This document shows, piece after piece, positions 15,913 through 26,024 of a stretch of DNA of 64,000 bases. The DNA is from Pseudoalteromonas distincta (GTDB lineage Bacteria; Pseudomonadota; Gammaproteobacteria; Enterobacterales; Alteromonadaceae): positions 62,001 to 126,000 of the forward strand of contig NZ_JWIG01000029.1 in assembly GCF_000814675.1 (NCBI RefSeq), read 5' to 3'. The notes under the pieces were generated by a model. It ran no database searches. It was not told where the DNA came from and saw nothing but the letters and a program-made list of their open reading frames with translations. Both the position numbers and the translations under genes were made by a program. Every line of letters starts with the position of its first letter. Positions within the stretch are counted from its first letter, which is position 1.

Positions 15913-17778
15913 TTGATAGCAAAGGTATTTAAAGGTATTTGGGCTGGAATTAATTTTTCTCGTCGCTTAATACTAAACATTTTGTTTTTATTACTGGTAA
16001 TTGTTTTCTTTGTGTCACTCTCAAGTGACGATGATCAAATAATAGTTGAAAATGGCTCTGTACTCAGGCTTAACTTAAATGGCCCTATTGTTGAAGAGAA
16101 AACATATATAGACCCAGTTGAAGCCGCAATTAGTGATGCAACCTCTGGTTCTGAAGCACCAAGCGAAATATTACTCGACGATATTGTTGAAGTAATAAAC
16201 GAAGCGACTAAAGACGATCGTATCACGGTGATATTGCTTGATTTACAAGAGATGCCTAAAGCACATTTAAATAAACTTAAGCAAATTACAAAGGCTATTG
16301 ATGCCTTCAAGCAAGCTGGCAAAAAAGTAATTGCATCGGGTTATTACTATACTCAAGCACAATACTATATTGCATCGCATGCTGACGAAATAGCTATGCA
16401 CCCATACGGCAGCGTAGGTATTGAAGGTTATGGCATGTACCCGCTTTACTTTAAAGATGCACTTGAAAAGCTTGAAGTAACGCAGCATATTTTCCGTGTT
16501 GGTACATTTAAGTCAGCAGTAGAACCTTTTATTCGTAACGACATGTCCGATGCAGCTAAAGAAGCTAACCGCGTTTGGTTAGGCGCTCTTTGGAGCGAAT
16601 ACAAACAAGATGTTGCCGCTGTTCGCCCGTTTGATGAGTCAAATTTTGACGAAACAATGGACGTATATCTAGAAAAAATGAAAGCTGCCGATGGCGATGC
16701 AGGTAAATATGCACTTGATCACCAGTGGGTTGACTCTTTAAAAACAAATCAGCAAGTTCGCAAACAATTAATTGATTTAGTGGGCACACAAGAAGATGGT
16801 AAGACATTTAAGCAAGTTTCATTTCGTGAATACTTAAGCTTAATTAAACCGCCTATTGAAATTGATAACCCTATTACCGAAAAAGTAGCGGTAGTTGTTG
16901 CTAAAGGTACGATTGTTGATGGTGAGCGTAAAGCGGGCGAAATTGGGGGTGACTCTACAGCTGCCCTACTTCGTAAAGCACGCCTGGATGATAAAGTTAA
17001 AGCGGTTGTACTACGTATAGACTCTGGTGGCGGTAGTATGTTTGCCTCTGAAGTTATTCGTGCTGAAGTATTAGCCCTTAAGGCTGCTGGTAAACCTGTT
17101 ATTGCTTCAATGAGTTCTGTGGCTGCATCAGGTGGTTATTGGATTGCCTCTGCTGCAAACGAAATTTGGGCAGCACCAAGTACAATTACAGGCTCAATTG
17201 GTGTATTTGGTACGTTTATGACATTTGAGAAAACCTTATCGAAAATTGGTGTTTATTCAGATGGCGTTGCAACAACCGAAATGGCTGGCTTTTCTATCAC
17301 TCGTCCACTAAATGAAAAGATGGGTCAAGTAATTCAAATGAACGTTGAGGAAGCATACGGTCGCTTTTTAAATGTTGTTGCTGATGCGCGTAATATGACG
17401 CCTGAGCAGGTTGACAAAATTGCCCAAGGCCGTGTATGGATTGCATCTCAAGCACTTGAACTAGGTTTGGTTGATAAGCTAGGCGACAAACAAGGTGCGA
17501 TTGAAGCCGCTGCTGCACTTGCCAAGCTTAATCATTATGAAGTTAAAACTATTAAACAAGATTTAAGCTCGCAAGAAAAAATGATTCAAAACATTTTTGG
17601 TAATGCGTCTATTAAATCTATGCTTGGTTTGCAAACACAAAAAACATCTGTGTTAGCAACACAAGCTAATTTACAAAGTGTTATTAACCAATTAAGTACT
17701 GAAGTTGAAAACCTTAAGGATTACAACGATCCACAAGGTGTATACGCACGCTGTTTAGTGTGTAACGTTGCACAATAA
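15913..17778 (+). CDS. sppA: Signal peptide peptidase SppA, 67 kDa type
   Basis: A 621-residue protein (E. coli SppA 618) that degrades cleaved signal peptides in the inner membrane. An N-terminal hydrophobic segment (LILNILFLLLVIVFFVSL) anchors it. It is the double-length form with two S49 domains. The catalytic Lys is at about residue 200 in GTFKSAVEPF and the catalytic Ser at about 406 in VAASGGYWIA. The start is TTG at 15913: AAGGAG lies five bases before it and no in-frame ATG fits as well. The next gene, ansA, follows as in E. coli. Confidence 0.94.
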   Translation: MIAKVFKGIWAGINFSRRLILNILFLLLVIVFFVSLSSDDDQIIVENGSVLRLNLNGPIVEEKTYIDPVEAAISDATSGSEAPSEILLDDIVEVINEATKDDRITVILLDLQEMPKAHLNKLKQITKAIDAFKQAGKKVIASGYYYTQAQYYIASHADEIAMHPYGSVGIEGYGMYPLYFKDALEKLEVTQHIFRVGTFKSAVEPFIRNDMSDAAKEANRVWLGALWSEYKQDVAAVRPFDESNFDETMDVYLEKMKAADGDAGKYALDHQWVDSLKTNQQVRKQLIDLVGTQEDGKTFKQVSFREYLSLIKPPIEIDNPITEKVAVVVAKGTIVDGERKAGEIGGDSTAALLRKARLDDKVKAVVLRIDSGGGSMFASEVIRAEVLALKAAGKPVIASMSSVAASGGYWIASAANEIWAAPSTITGSIGVFGTFMTFEKTLSKIGVYSDGVATTEMAGFSITRPLNEKMGQVIQMNVEEAYGRFLNVVADARNMTPEQVDKIAQGRVWIASQALELGLVDKLGDKQGAIEAAAALAKLNHYEVKTIKQDLSSQEKMIQNIFGNASIKSMLGLQTQKTSVLATQANLQSVINQLSTEVENLKDYNDPQGVYARCLVCNVAQ

Positions 17779-17833
17779 AAGTGCATAGCTTCACCTAATC
17801 AGCTGTATTTAAAGCTGCTTAACGTTATACTAG

Positions 17834-17860
17834 GCCCAGTTTTTTTACTGGGCTTTTTTT
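17834..17860 (+). terminator. Terminator ending directly at the ansA start codon
   Basis: A perfect 7 bp stem (GCCCAGT at 17834-17840 with ACTGGGC at 17847-17853), 6-base T loop and seven T (17854-17860). The next base is the A of the ansA ATG. It terminates sppA transcripts and occupies the place where the ansA ribosome site should be. Confidence 0.85.
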
Positions 17861-18871
17861 ATGAAACGTAAACGCATTTATATCGCTTATACTGGCGGTA
17901 CTATAGGTATGAAAAAATCGAGTCGAGGCTATATTCCGGCTGAAGGTTTTTTAACAGAAACCGTAGTGAATAACGCAGAATTTAATCGTGATGAAATGCC
18001 TTTGTTTGATATTCACGAATACTGCCCTCTTATAGATTCTTCAGACATGTCTCCAGAGCATTGGCAACTTATTGCTAATGATATCAAAGATAAATACCAA
18101 GATTATGATGGTTTTGTGGTGCTCCATGGCACTGATACTATGGCGTATACAGCCTCAGCGCTGTCATTTATGTTCGAAAATTTGACTAAACCTGTGATTG
18201 TAACCGGCTCACAAATTCCGCTCTCACAATTACGTTCTGATGGCCAAGTAAACTTACTTAATGCCATGTATTTAGCTGCAAATTATCCTATTGCTGAAGT
18301 AAGTCTCTTCTTTAATAACCAACTGTTTAGAGGTAATAGAGCAACTAAAGCACACGCGGATGGGTTTAATGCTTTTGCCTCGCCTAATCTAGACCCCTTA
18401 GCGTTATCAGGTATTAATATTCAACTTATTAAGGGTCAGCTTAGCCCATATGTTGAAAATGAGCTGCAAGTTACACCAATTACACCTCAACCTATCGGGG
18501 TGCTTTATTTGTATCCTGGCATTAGCCAAGAGGTAGTTAAAAGCTTGGTCAATGGCAATATTAAATCACTGGTGCTACTGAGCTTTGGTGTAGGTAATGC
18601 ACCACAAGATCCGAGCTTTTTGTCAATACTCGAAGAAGCAAGTAAACGTGGCGTCGTAATTGTTAACTTAACTCAGTGTTTAAAAGGTCATGTAAACATG
18701 GGTGGCTATGCAACAGGTAATGCGCTATTAAATATTGGTGTAATAAGTGGGTATGATATGACCCTTGAAGCATGTTTAACTAAGTTACATTATTTATTTA
18801 GCCAAAATCTTGAAGTCGAAACGATTCGTCATTTAATGCAAGATAACTTACGTGGTGAGTTAAGCCGTTAA
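17861..18871 (+). CDS. ansA: L-asparaginase I, cytoplasmic
   Basis: A 336-residue type I asparaginase (E. coli AnsA 338) that hydrolyses asparagine to aspartate and ammonia. Both catalytic Thr motifs are seen: AYTGGTIGMKK near the N-terminus and VVLHGTDTMAYTAS around residue 90. No signal peptide is present, in line with the low-affinity cytoplasmic enzyme. The start is fixed by alignment with E. coli. No Shine-Dalgarno sequence precedes it: a terminator hairpin and T run end at base 17860. Expression may therefore rely on a leaderless or read-through transcript, which is unusual. Confidence 0.94.
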   Translation: MKRKRIYIAYTGGTIGMKKSSRGYIPAEGFLTETVVNNAEFNRDEMPLFDIHEYCPLIDSSDMSPEHWQLIANDIKDKYQDYDGFVVLHGTDTMAYTASALSFMFENLTKPVIVTGSQIPLSQLRSDGQVNLLNAMYLAANYPIAEVSLFFNNQLFRGNRATKAHADGFNAFASPNLDPLALSGINIQLIKGQLSPYVENELQVTPITPQPIGVLYLYPGISQEVVKSLVNGNIKSLVLLSFGVGNAPQDPSFLSILEEASKRGVVIVNLTQCLKGHVNMGGYATGNALLNIGVISGYDMTLEACLTKLHYLFSQNLEVETIRHLMQDNLRGELSR

Positions 18872-18892
18872 TTTTTACGGGCTAAAAATACA

Positions 18893-18918
18893 AAAGGCAC
18901 GCTAAATAGCGTGCCTTT
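18893..18918. terminator. Bidirectional terminator between ansA and gnd
   Basis: AAAGGCACGCTA (18893-18904) pairs with TAGCGTGCCTTT (18907-18918) around two bases. It lies between two convergent genes, 22 bases from each stop. A short T or A run follows on each side. Confidence 0.85.
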
Positions 18919-18939
18919 ATCGTTTTAAACAACTGTTTT

Positions 18940-20313
18940 TTATCTAACTTTAGCGTCTATATCTACTAAATCAGTTAAATGACACATTTCACCACTGTGG
19001 GTTTTTATGCCGTGCTCACCAAAGTAATCACGCTGGGCTTGAACTAAATGCCCATTACTCGGTGTAGTTAATGTTGCTAAATACGTTTGTGTAGCTCCCA
19101 ATACAGGGAATGCTAAACCAGTCATTATTGCTTGACCGGTAATTTTTCGCAAAGAGTTAGACTCTTTTTCAAGAGTGTCAATAAATTCAACACCTTGTGC
19201 AACGCTATCAAGGTAATCAGCACGGATTATACAACCAGCGCGCCATGTTTGAAGCGTTTTAGATAAATCTACTTTCCACTGATGAGTACGTGATGCACCT
19301 TTAATTAGCGCTAAACCTTGACGATACGCAAGTAAGCTTGCAAGTAAGAACGCGTCTTTTAGCTCTTCTAAATCAATTTCAACATTGTTCGTTGATTTAG
19401 ATGCATATGTCATCTCTTGTGCAGCCGTTGTGTTACATGCATTAGTTAAATGACGAGCTTGAACAGCAGCAACAAGTGAAGGGACAGCAATACCAAGCTC
19501 TAGTGCATTTTGCGCAGTCCAAAGACCAGTACCTTTAGCGCCAACTTTATTATCAATTAAGTCCGCAAGCGGTACATTATTATGATTTTCAAGTGACAAT
19601 ATATGGCTAGAAATAGACAGTAAGTAACTATTTAATTGACCTTCTGACCAGTCATTAAATATCTCAGCTACTTCTTGTGGAGAACGATTAGTACCTAAAC
19701 GAAGTAATTGGTACACTTCTGCAATAAGTTGCATCAGTGCGTATTCAATACCGTTGTGAACCATTTTTACAAAATGACCACTTGCTGATTGGCCAACACG
19801 TGCAAAACACGAGTCGCCATTATAGCTAGCAGCTACTTTTTCAAACCATGGCTCAATACGTTCCCAACCACCTTCAGAACCACTTGCCATCATTGCAGGA
19901 CCATGACGAGCGCCTTCTGCACCGCCAGAAATTCCCATAGTGGCAAATTCAAATTTATTTTGGTATTTGAGTTTACGCGTTATACCATCTTTATAATTAC
20001 TATTACCGCAATCGACTATCATATCGTCACAATTAACGCCGGCCTCTACAAGTTCATTACAAACTGTATCAACTAACTCACCAGCAGGAACAAGTAATAA
20101 AATAGAACGAGGTGCCTCTAAACGCCTTACCATGTCACTTAAATCAGAGACAATGTGAAGCCTATCAGCCATGCCTTGTGATTTGGCACAACTTAGTAAC
20201 TCTTCACCCGCATGTGGGTTTTTATCATAAGCGACTAGCGTTATCCCTTTTTCAATCAAGTTTAGGGCAAGATTTTTTCCCATAACGCCTAACCCTACTA
20301 ATGCAACTTGCAT
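18940..20313 (-). CDS. gnd: 6-phosphogluconate dehydrogenase, decarboxylating
   Basis: A 457-residue enzyme of the oxidative pentose phosphate pathway; it converts 6-phosphogluconate to ribulose 5-phosphate, CO2 and NADPH. The N-terminal Rossmann motif is VALVGLGVMGKNLALN. Substrate-site segments seen are GNSNYKDG, GISGGAEGARHGPAMM, and GHFVKMVHNGIEY with the catalytic Lys. The family signature IDNKVGAKGTGLWT is present around residue 260. It is slightly shorter than the usual 468 residues. It lies alone and divergent from pykA; zwf and edd genes are not in the window. Confidence 0.94.
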   Translation of the reverse strand: MQVALVGLGVMGKNLALNLIEKGITLVAYDKNPHAGEELLSCAKSQGMADRLHIVSDLSDMVRRLEAPRSILLLVPAGELVDTVCNELVEAGVNCDDMIVDCGNSNYKDGITRKLKYQNKFEFATMGISGGAEGARHGPAMMASGSEGGWERIEPWFEKVAASYNGDSCFARVGQSASGHFVKMVHNGIEYALMQLIAEVYQLLRLGTNRSPQEVAEIFNDWSEGQLNSYLLSISSHILSLENHNNVPLADLIDNKVGAKGTGLWTAQNALELGIAVPSLVAAVQARHLTNACNTTAAQEMTYASKSTNNVEIDLEELKDAFLLASLLAYRQGLALIKGASRTHQWKVDLSKTLQTWRAGCIIRADYLDSVAQGVEFIDTLEKESNSLRKITGQAIMTGLAFPVLGATQTYLATLTTPSNGHLVQAQRDYFGEHGIKTHSGEMCHLTDLVDIDAKVR

Positions 20314-20690
20314 CTAGTGTCCTCCTCGGTAACAACTATTTGGTTAGAAAATTCAGTGTATAAATTAAATAATACCGCGTGCATTATACTCATACAGTCA
20401 TAAAATACTAACTATGAGCCCATACAACATGCTTTTTTATTACAGATAAATAAGCTACGTAATTATATCAAACATCAATGCTCTCGGGGTGACTAAAAGC
20501 TACGCTAATTGAAATTAAGATCATTGACGCATTCTGACACCGGTGTCATAATGATGACACAATAGTTTTGTATAAAATAGTGGCAAACCTTTGAAGTTTG
20601 CACATAATTAAAATATTTTAATCTAATATAGATGTTTTAATTCAACAAAATAACGTCAACATGCTTTCACCAAGCAAACAGGAGAAATTG
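20314..20690. other. Divergent gnd/pykA regulatory region
   Basis: This 377-base gap holds the promoters for gnd (minus) and pykA (plus). It contains a 14 bp perfect palindrome (listed separately), an overlapping TGTCAT/ATGACA inverted repeat at 20543-20558, and a smaller inverted repeat GCAAAC/GTTTGC at 20583-20601. An in-frame ATG at 20661 exists but lacks a ribosome site. I see no coding frame here. Confidence 0.6.
20535..20548. promoter_or_regulatory. Perfect palindromic operator candidate, TGACACCGGTGTCA
   Basis: A 14 bp perfect palindrome with a central CG step, the usual form of LacI-family operators. It lies 143 bases before the pykA start. A second TGACAC follows at 20555-20560. The regulator is not identified; a carbohydrate-responsive LacI-family protein is the best guess. 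Confidence 0.5.
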
Positions 20691-22127
20691 ATGCTAAGAC
20701 GCACGAAAATAGTCGCTACCCTTGGACCTGCTACCGATAGAGATAACAACTTAGAAAAAATTATTATCGCTGGGGCTAATGTAGTACGTTTAAACTTCTC
20801 ACATGGTGTTGCCCAAGATCATAAAGACCGTGCGCAAGCTGTACGCGATATTGCAAAAAAATTAGGCAAGCATATTGCTATCCTTGCTGACCTTCAAGGC
20901 CCTAAAATCCGCGTTTCTACTTTTAAAGAAGGTAAAGTAACGCTTGCTGTGGGTGCAAAGTTCACTCTTGATGCAAAAATGGAAAAAGGCGAAGGCGATG
21001 TTAACTCTGTAGGTATTGATTATAAAGAACTACCTAACGATGTTAGCCCTAACGACCTACTACTCCTAAATGACGGCCTTATTCAACTAAGTGTTGATGA
21101 AGTAGCTGGGCACTTAGTACATTGTACTGTAACTGTTGGCGGTGTTTTATCTAACAATAAAGGTATTAACCGTTTAGGTGGTGGCTTAACTGCTCCAGCA
21201 TTTACTGAAAAAGATAAAGAAGATTTAATAACTGCCGCTGAAATTGACGTAGATTACATTGCCGTATCATTCCCACGTAGTGGCGACGATATGCGCTACG
21301 TACGCTCACTTGCTGAAGCTGCTGGTTCAAAAGCACAACTACTTGCAAAAATTGAACGTGCTGAAGCCGTAGAAACACAAGAAGCTGTTGATGACATCAT
21401 TCTAGCGTCTGACGCTGTAATGGTTGCTCGTGGTGATTTAGGTGTTGAAATTGGTGATGCAGCTCTTATGGGCAAGCAAAAACTAATTATTCGTCGTGCT
21501 CGTTCATTAAACCGTACTGTAGTAACAGCAACGCAAATGATGGAATCGATGATCGATAACCCTATGCCTACACGTGCAGAGGTTATGGATGTTGCAAATG
21601 CTGTTCTTGATGGAACAGATGCTGTAATGCTTTCAGCTGAAACAGCTGCAGGTGATTACCCTGAAGAAACTGTTGCAACTATGGCACGTGTTTGTTTAGG
21701 TGCTGAATCTCAAAAAGAAACGCATGTTTCTAAGCATCGTTTAGATAGTCGCTTTTCTAACAATGCAGAATCTATCGCACTTTCTGCTATGTATGCAGCT
21801 AATCACTTAGATTCTGTTAAGGCTATCATCACGCTTACTGAATCTGGTAGCACGGCTAAATTAATGTCACGTATCAGCTCAGGCTTACCAATCTACTCGC
21901 TTTCACGCCATGCGAGTACATTAGGTCAAACAGCACTTTATCGTGGTGTTTACCCAGTATTTTTTGATTCTACAAAAACTGAAAAAGACGGTATGGTAAA
22001 AGCGGCACTTGATACTTTAGTTTCTCAAGGTTCTTTACAGTCTGGCGATACAGTAATTATTACTCACGGTGACTCAATGGAAACTGTGGGCGCAACTAAC
22101 ACTATGAAAATTGTAACTGTTGCGTAA
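20691..22127 (+). CDS. pykA: Pyruvate kinase (PykA type)
   Basis: A 478-residue pyruvate kinase of the E. coli PykA (type II) group; it makes pyruvate and ATP from phosphoenolpyruvate and ADP. I chose the ATG at 20691 because AGGAGA lies five bases before it and the protein then begins [15 protein letters not shown], as in E. coli PykA; an upstream ATG at 20661 lacks a ribosome site. Active-site segments are [18 protein letters not shown], the signature with catalytic Lys [13 protein letters not shown], and ATQMMESM. The C-terminal allosteric domain is complete. A strong terminator follows. Confidence 0.95.
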   Translation: MLRRTKIVATLGPATDRDNNLEKIIIAGANVVRLNFSHGVAQDHKDRAQAVRDIAKKLGKHIAILADLQGPKIRVSTFKEGKVTLAVGAKFTLDAKMEKGEGDVNSVGIDYKELPNDVSPNDLLLLNDGLIQLSVDEVAGHLVHCTVTVGGVLSNNKGINRLGGGLTAPAFTEKDKEDLITAAEIDVDYIAVSFPRSGDDMRYVRSLAEAAGSKAQLLAKIERAEAVETQEAVDDIILASDAVMVARGDLGVEIGDAALMGKQKLIIRRARSLNRTVVTATQMMESMIDNPMPTRAEVMDVANAVLDGTDAVMLSAETAAGDYPEETVATMARVCLGAESQKETHVSKHRLDSRFSNNAESIALSAMYAANHLDSVKAIITLTESGSTAKLMSRISSGLPIYSLSRHASTLGQTALYRGVYPVFFDSTKTEKDGMVKAALDTLVSQGSLQSGDTVIITHGDSMETVGATNTMKIVTVA

Positions 22128-22142
22128 TTAAACGCCGAATAT

Positions 22143-22171
22143 AAAAAATGCGAGCTTAGCTCGCATTTTTT
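22143..22171. terminator. Bidirectional terminator between pykA and the LytTR regulator
   Basis: A 13 bp stem (AAAAAATGCGAGC at 22143-22155 with GCTCGCATTTTTT at 22159-22171) around TTA. It carries A and T runs on both sides and lies between convergent genes. Confidence 0.9.
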
Positions 22172-22195
22172 GTGCCTGTAATAAAAGCGTTGGCT

Positions 22196-23020
22196 TTAAC
22201 TTGCTAATGCCGCTTTAACCTTATCTCGGTAGCTACGGCTCACTTTTAATTCTTGTCCGTTTTCAAGTACTAATAAATACTCGCCACTTACTTGTGTAAC
22301 CAGCTTACTAATTTGTTTTGTATTTACTATTGCACTGCGGTGTACACGCACAAATAACTGAGGGTCCAGCTCTTGCTCAAGCTCTTTCATTGTTTTACGA
22401 AGTATATGCGTTTGTCCATCTTCACAGTGTAAACACATATAGTCACCTGCAGCATCAACCCATTGGATAGTCGCTACAGGTACCCGTATAATTTCACCCT
22501 GCTCTTTTACTGCAAGCGATTCTGGGTAACGTCTATCTGTTAAGGTATCGCCAGTCGCTAATTTTTTTAATATTTCTTCGCAATTATTACCAGTAATACC
22601 GGCTACAAAACTCGCTAGTTTTTTCTTATGGGCGTTGTCTTGCTGCGTTTTTAAATAAGTATGCACTTTTTCTACCGCCTGTTTTAATCTGTTATCATCA
22701 ACGGGTTTTAAAATGTAATCGAGAGCATGAATTTCAAATGCTTTTACAGCAAACTGATCAAAAGCAGTTACAAATACAATTGCAGGTAATACTTTTGTAC
22801 TTTCGCTAAGCGCTCTTGCCACCTCAAAGCCATTCATACCTGGCATCTGAATATCTAAAAAAACCAAATCGATTTTCTCTCTTTGGCACATTTCAATTGC
22901 ATCAGCGCCTGAACTACATAATTTAATTACTTCAATATCAGAATATTCTTCAAGTCTTACCGCTAAACCTTTTCGCGCTAACGGTTCATCATCAACAATG
23001 AGTGTTTTTATTTTAGTCAT
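22196..23020 (-). CDS. LytTR-family response regulator
   Basis: A 274-residue response regulator. The receiver domain (about 1-120) has the acidic pair VDDEP, the phosphorylated Asp at residue 56 in VFLDIQMPG and the Lys in ILKPVDD. A linker of about 50 residues leads to a C-terminal LytTR DNA-binding domain (WVDAAGDYMCLHCEDGQ, FVRVHRSAIVNTKQI, LKVSRSYRDKV). It overlaps the upstream histidine kinase gene by eight bases, so the two form a pair like LytS/LytT or YehU/YehT. The target genes are not known. Confidence 0.9.
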   Translation of the reverse strand: MTKIKTLIVDDEPLARKGLAVRLEEYSDIEVIKLCSSGADAIEMCQREKIDLVFLDIQMPGMNGFEVARALSESTKVLPAIVFVTAFDQFAVKAFEIHALDYILKPVDDNRLKQAVEKVHTYLKTQQDNAHKKKLASFVAGITGNNCEEILKKLATGDTLTDRRYPESLAVKEQGEIIRVPVATIQWVDAAGDYMCLHCEDGQTHILRKTMKELEQELDPQLFVRVHRSAIVNTKQISKLVTQVSGEYLLVLENGQELKVSRSYRDKVKAALAS

Positions 23021-24089
23021 TTTTCACAGCCTTCTCAAAAGGTACTCGCAGATTAACTTTTAATCCACTTGGCGTATTATGTGATAATACAAACGAATAA
23101 TTATTTTCATACAACGTTTTTAATCTATCTTTGGTGTTAGCAACACCTACACCTTGAGCGTTAACTAATTGGCCATCAAGTATTTCAGTGCCTGGGCCGT
23201 TGTCACCCACTTCTAGTAATAATTCATTCGCAAATACTTGTGCTTTAATATCAATTACACCACCTTCTGTAAGATGGGCAATGGCATATTTAATCGCGTT
23301 TTCTATAATTGGTTGCAAAATTAAGCTCGGTACTAAAGCCTCTTTTGCTTGCTCGCTAATATCTACATTTACTTTCAATCGCTCATCAAAACGGACGCGC
23401 TCTATTTCTAAATAAAGCATGAGAGCATGTAGCTCTTGCTCAAGCGGTACTTTTTTAATTGGATCGGTATTAAGTGTGTAACGTAAAAAGTCACTTAACC
23501 TTGCTACCATTAAGTTAGCATCTTTGTTTTCTTTAACCAAAATTAAAGTAGAAATAGCGTTAAGTGTATTGAATAAAAAATGGGGATTTAACTGATACCT
23601 GAGCATTTTTAGTTGCGCTTCGTGTGCCATCGTTGTGGCCTTTAACGCTTTTTGTCGCTCACTTTGTAATAACTGATAATATTTAACGCCAAAGTACAAA
23701 CCACTCCAACATAAAATAATATAAACCGAATCTAAACCTTGCTGCAGGTAATAAAACCACTCCTCTGGTCTATAACCATGGCGGTATATTTCCCATAGAT
23801 TGAATTTTTGAACGACAGCCCATAGAGTTCCCGTTATATAAGAGGCACCAAATACTACAATCATTAATACCCAAGGCGAGGCATTCCAAATTTTACGATA
23901 AATATACCTAAGCGGCACTGTCATCAAACAACCAGCGTAAGCATTCAATAAAATAACAAATACGTATATATCACGCATTTCAAATACTTTAGAGCCGATA
24001 TAATTTACTAACGCGTAACCAATCCAGCCCGCGATTTGCAAAAGCCAAAAAAAACGTTGCCTGTTATCGACTAAAGATTGCCAGTTCAA
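23013..24089 (-). CDS. LytS/YehU-family sensor histidine kinase
   Basis: A 358-residue membrane histidine kinase. Four hydrophobic segments fall within the first ~150 residues. The His-kinase domain shows the phospho-acceptor block LRYQLNPHFLFNTLNAIS, then the ATP-binding LQPIIENAIKYA and LEVGDNGPGT plus GVGVANTKDRLKTLY. There is no extracellular sensor domain of note, so the membrane segments may sense the signal. It precedes its response regulator with an eight-base overlap. Signal unknown. Confidence 0.88.
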   Translation of the reverse strand: MNWQSLVDNRQRFFWLLQIAGWIGYALVNYIGSKVFEMRDIYVFVILLNAYAGCLMTVPLRYIYRKIWNASPWVLMIVVFGASYITGTLWAVVQKFNLWEIYRHGYRPEEWFYYLQQGLDSVYIILCWSGLYFGVKYYQLLQSERQKALKATTMAHEAQLKMLRYQLNPHFLFNTLNAISTLILVKENKDANLMVARLSDFLRYTLNTDPIKKVPLEQELHALMLYLEIERVRFDERLKVNVDISEQAKEALVPSLILQPIIENAIKYAIAHLTEGGVIDIKAQVFANELLLEVGDNGPGTEILDGQLVNAQGVGVANTKDRLKTLYENNYSFVLSHNTPSGLKVNLRVPFEKAVKND

Positions 24090-24281
24090 AATAGATGTTT
24101 ACTCCGTATGGTTAAAACTAATTCCATAAAATAGGCGTTTGTTATTTTTATTATTTTTACCAATGTAGGGCTAATTTTCACAAAATTAGATAGCCTTATT
24201 ATATAGATTTATGAGTTTGCATAGCACTACAGCTTGCCTTGCTTTTTAAGAGTCTTACCGCAAACAAATAGTCGAGACACT

Positions 24282-24315
24282 AAAAAAGCGAAAGGTTATC
24301 CACCTTCCGCTTTTT
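24282..24315 (-). terminator. Terminator of the SulP transporter gene
   Basis: On the minus strand AAAAAGCGGAAGGT pairs with AACCTTTCGCTTTTTT around a short loop, followed by T. The G/T pair in the middle favours the minus orientation. It lies 24 bases after the stop. Confidence 0.8.
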
Positions 24316-24338
24316 AAATATCAATAGCTTTGTGTAAA

Positions 24339-25895
24339 TTAAGCTAGTTTATCTGATGCTACCTTGTAGGTTGGATCTTCAATCACATTCACTTCAACTA
24401 AATCACGTGCTTTATGAAGCAACTGCGTACAGTCTTTACTTAAGTGACGTAAATGAAGTTGTTTACCTGCTTTTGTGTATTTGTCAGCAAGTGTATCAAT
24501 TGCTTCTATTGCACTGTGGTCAGATACGCGGCTGTGTTTAAATTCAACAATCACATTTTTAGGATCATTTTTCACATCGAATAACTCAGAAAAGTTTTTA
24601 ACAGAGCCAAAGAATAACGGACCATGTAGTTCGTACACCTTAGCGCCTTCCTGATCAATGTAGTTAGTTGTATATATCTGCTTCGCATGCTGCCAAGCAA
24701 ATACTAGAGCCGATACAATAACACCCACACATACAGCAATCGCTAAATCAGTAATAACCGTCACGCCCGACACAAGAACAATTACAAATGCATCAGATAA
24801 TGGTACGCGCTTCATCATTTTAAAGCTTGCCCACTCAAATGTACCAAGTACTACCATAAACATAACACCAACAAGTGCAGCTAATGGGATCATTTCAATT
24901 AAGCTAGAGGCAAAAATAATAAAACCAAGTAGCATAAGTGCAGCGCTTATACCTGATAAACGAGAGCGGCCACCTGAATTTATATTGATCATTGATTGAC
25001 CAATCATTGCACAACCACCCATTGCACCAAACATACCGCAGGTAATATTTGCAGCGCCTTGACCAATACATTCTTTATTACTATGACCACGGGTTTCTGT
25101 GATCTCATCAATTAAGCTAAGCGTTAATAATGATTCAATTAAACCAATAGCCGCTAAAATAAGTGCATATGGGAAGATAATTTTCAGTGTTTCTAAATTA
25201 AAAGGCACCATAGGAATATGAAATTCAGGTAAGCCGCCAGCGATTGTTGCTGTTTCGTCACCAGTCATTCCTTTTAAGAAATCTAATACTGTATGCGCCT
25301 CTAAATCAAACCCAATCACTAATCCAGTTACAGTTACAATAGCAACTAGAGATGAAGGCACTGCTGTAGTCAATTTTGGCAAAAAGTGGATTATTGCCAT
25401 GGTCAATGCAACTAAGCCAAGCATGATAAATAATGGATTACCTGTCATCCATTCTTGTCCGCCCATACCGTCTGGCACTTTAAACTGCCCTAGCTGAGCT
25501 AAAAATATAACAATTGCTAACCCGTTTACAAAACCAAGCATTACCGGATGAGGAACCATACGGATAAATTTACCGAGTTTAAATACACCCGCGAGAATTT
25601 GCAGTATTCCCATCAGCAACACAGTTGCAAATAGATACTCAACACCGTGATCAAGCACTAAACTTACCATGACAACAGCTAGTGCACCGGTTGCACCTGA
25701 AATCATACCAGGGCGACCACCAAAAATAGCCGTAATTAAACCAACGATAAACGCGGCATATAGACCAACCAAAGGTTCTACATTTGCAACAAATGCAAAC
25801 GCAACTGCTTCTGGGACTAAGGCTAACGCCACAGTTAATCCAGATAGAATATCGTTTTTAGCAGAGCTAGGCGCCCTACTGAGTAAGTTAAACAT
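24339..25895 (-). CDS. SulP family inorganic anion transporter
   Basis: A 518-residue transporter of the SulP (SLC26) family, with 12-14 membrane segments and a C-terminal cytoplasmic STAS domain (about residues 415-510; [20 protein letters not shown]). The N-terminal [18 protein letters not shown] is the typical SulP motif, and later [21 protein letters not shown] is family-like. Substrate could be sulfate or bicarbonate; this cannot be settled from sequence. I chose ATG 25895 because GAGGA lies six bases before it and covers the alternative TTG at 25907. Its own terminator follows. Confidence 0.9.
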   Translation of the reverse strand: MFNLLSRAPSSAKNDILSGLTVALALVPEAVAFAFVANVEPLVGLYAAFIVGLITAIFGGRPGMISGATGALAVVMVSLVLDHGVEYLFATVLLMGILQILAGVFKLGKFIRMVPHPVMLGFVNGLAIVIFLAQLGQFKVPDGMGGQEWMTGNPLFIMLGLVALTMAIIHFLPKLTTAVPSSLVAIVTVTGLVIGFDLEAHTVLDFLKGMTGDETATIAGGLPEFHIPMVPFNLETLKIIFPYALILAAIGLIESLLTLSLIDEITETRGHSNKECIGQGAANITCGMFGAMGGCAMIGQSMININSGGRSRLSGISAALMLLGFIIFASSLIEMIPLAALVGVMFMVVLGTFEWASFKMMKRVPLSDAFVIVLVSGVTVITDLAIAVCVGVIVSALVFAWQHAKQIYTTNYIDQEGAKVYELHGPLFFGSVKNFSELFDVKNDPKNVIVEFKHSRVSDHSAIEAIDTLADKYTKAGKQLHLRHLSKDCTQLLHKARDLVEVNVIEDPTYKVASDKLA

Positions 25896-25924
25896 TGAGG
25901 TCCTCAAATGGTGTAATGGGTATC

Positions 25925-25957
25925 AAAAAAAGCGCTAAATTCTACCAAATTAGCGCT
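25925..25957 (-). terminator. Terminator of the Lrp/AsnC-family gene
   Basis: On the minus strand AGCGCTAA pairs with TTAGCGCT and is followed by six further T (A run at 25925-25930 on plus). It lies between the Lrp-like gene and the SulP gene and isolates the two. Confidence 0.82.
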
Positions 25958-26024
25958 CAGTTAACAATTGTCATTATGTGGTTAAGCTAAACTAAAAATG
26001 GTTTAGCTTTTAAAAGAAGTGCTT

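Noticed and set aside
20583-20601. GCAAAC/GTTTGC inverted repeat before pykA as an operator
   Set aside because: Only six-base arms with an AT-rich spacer; likely by chance, so mentioned only inside the region entry.
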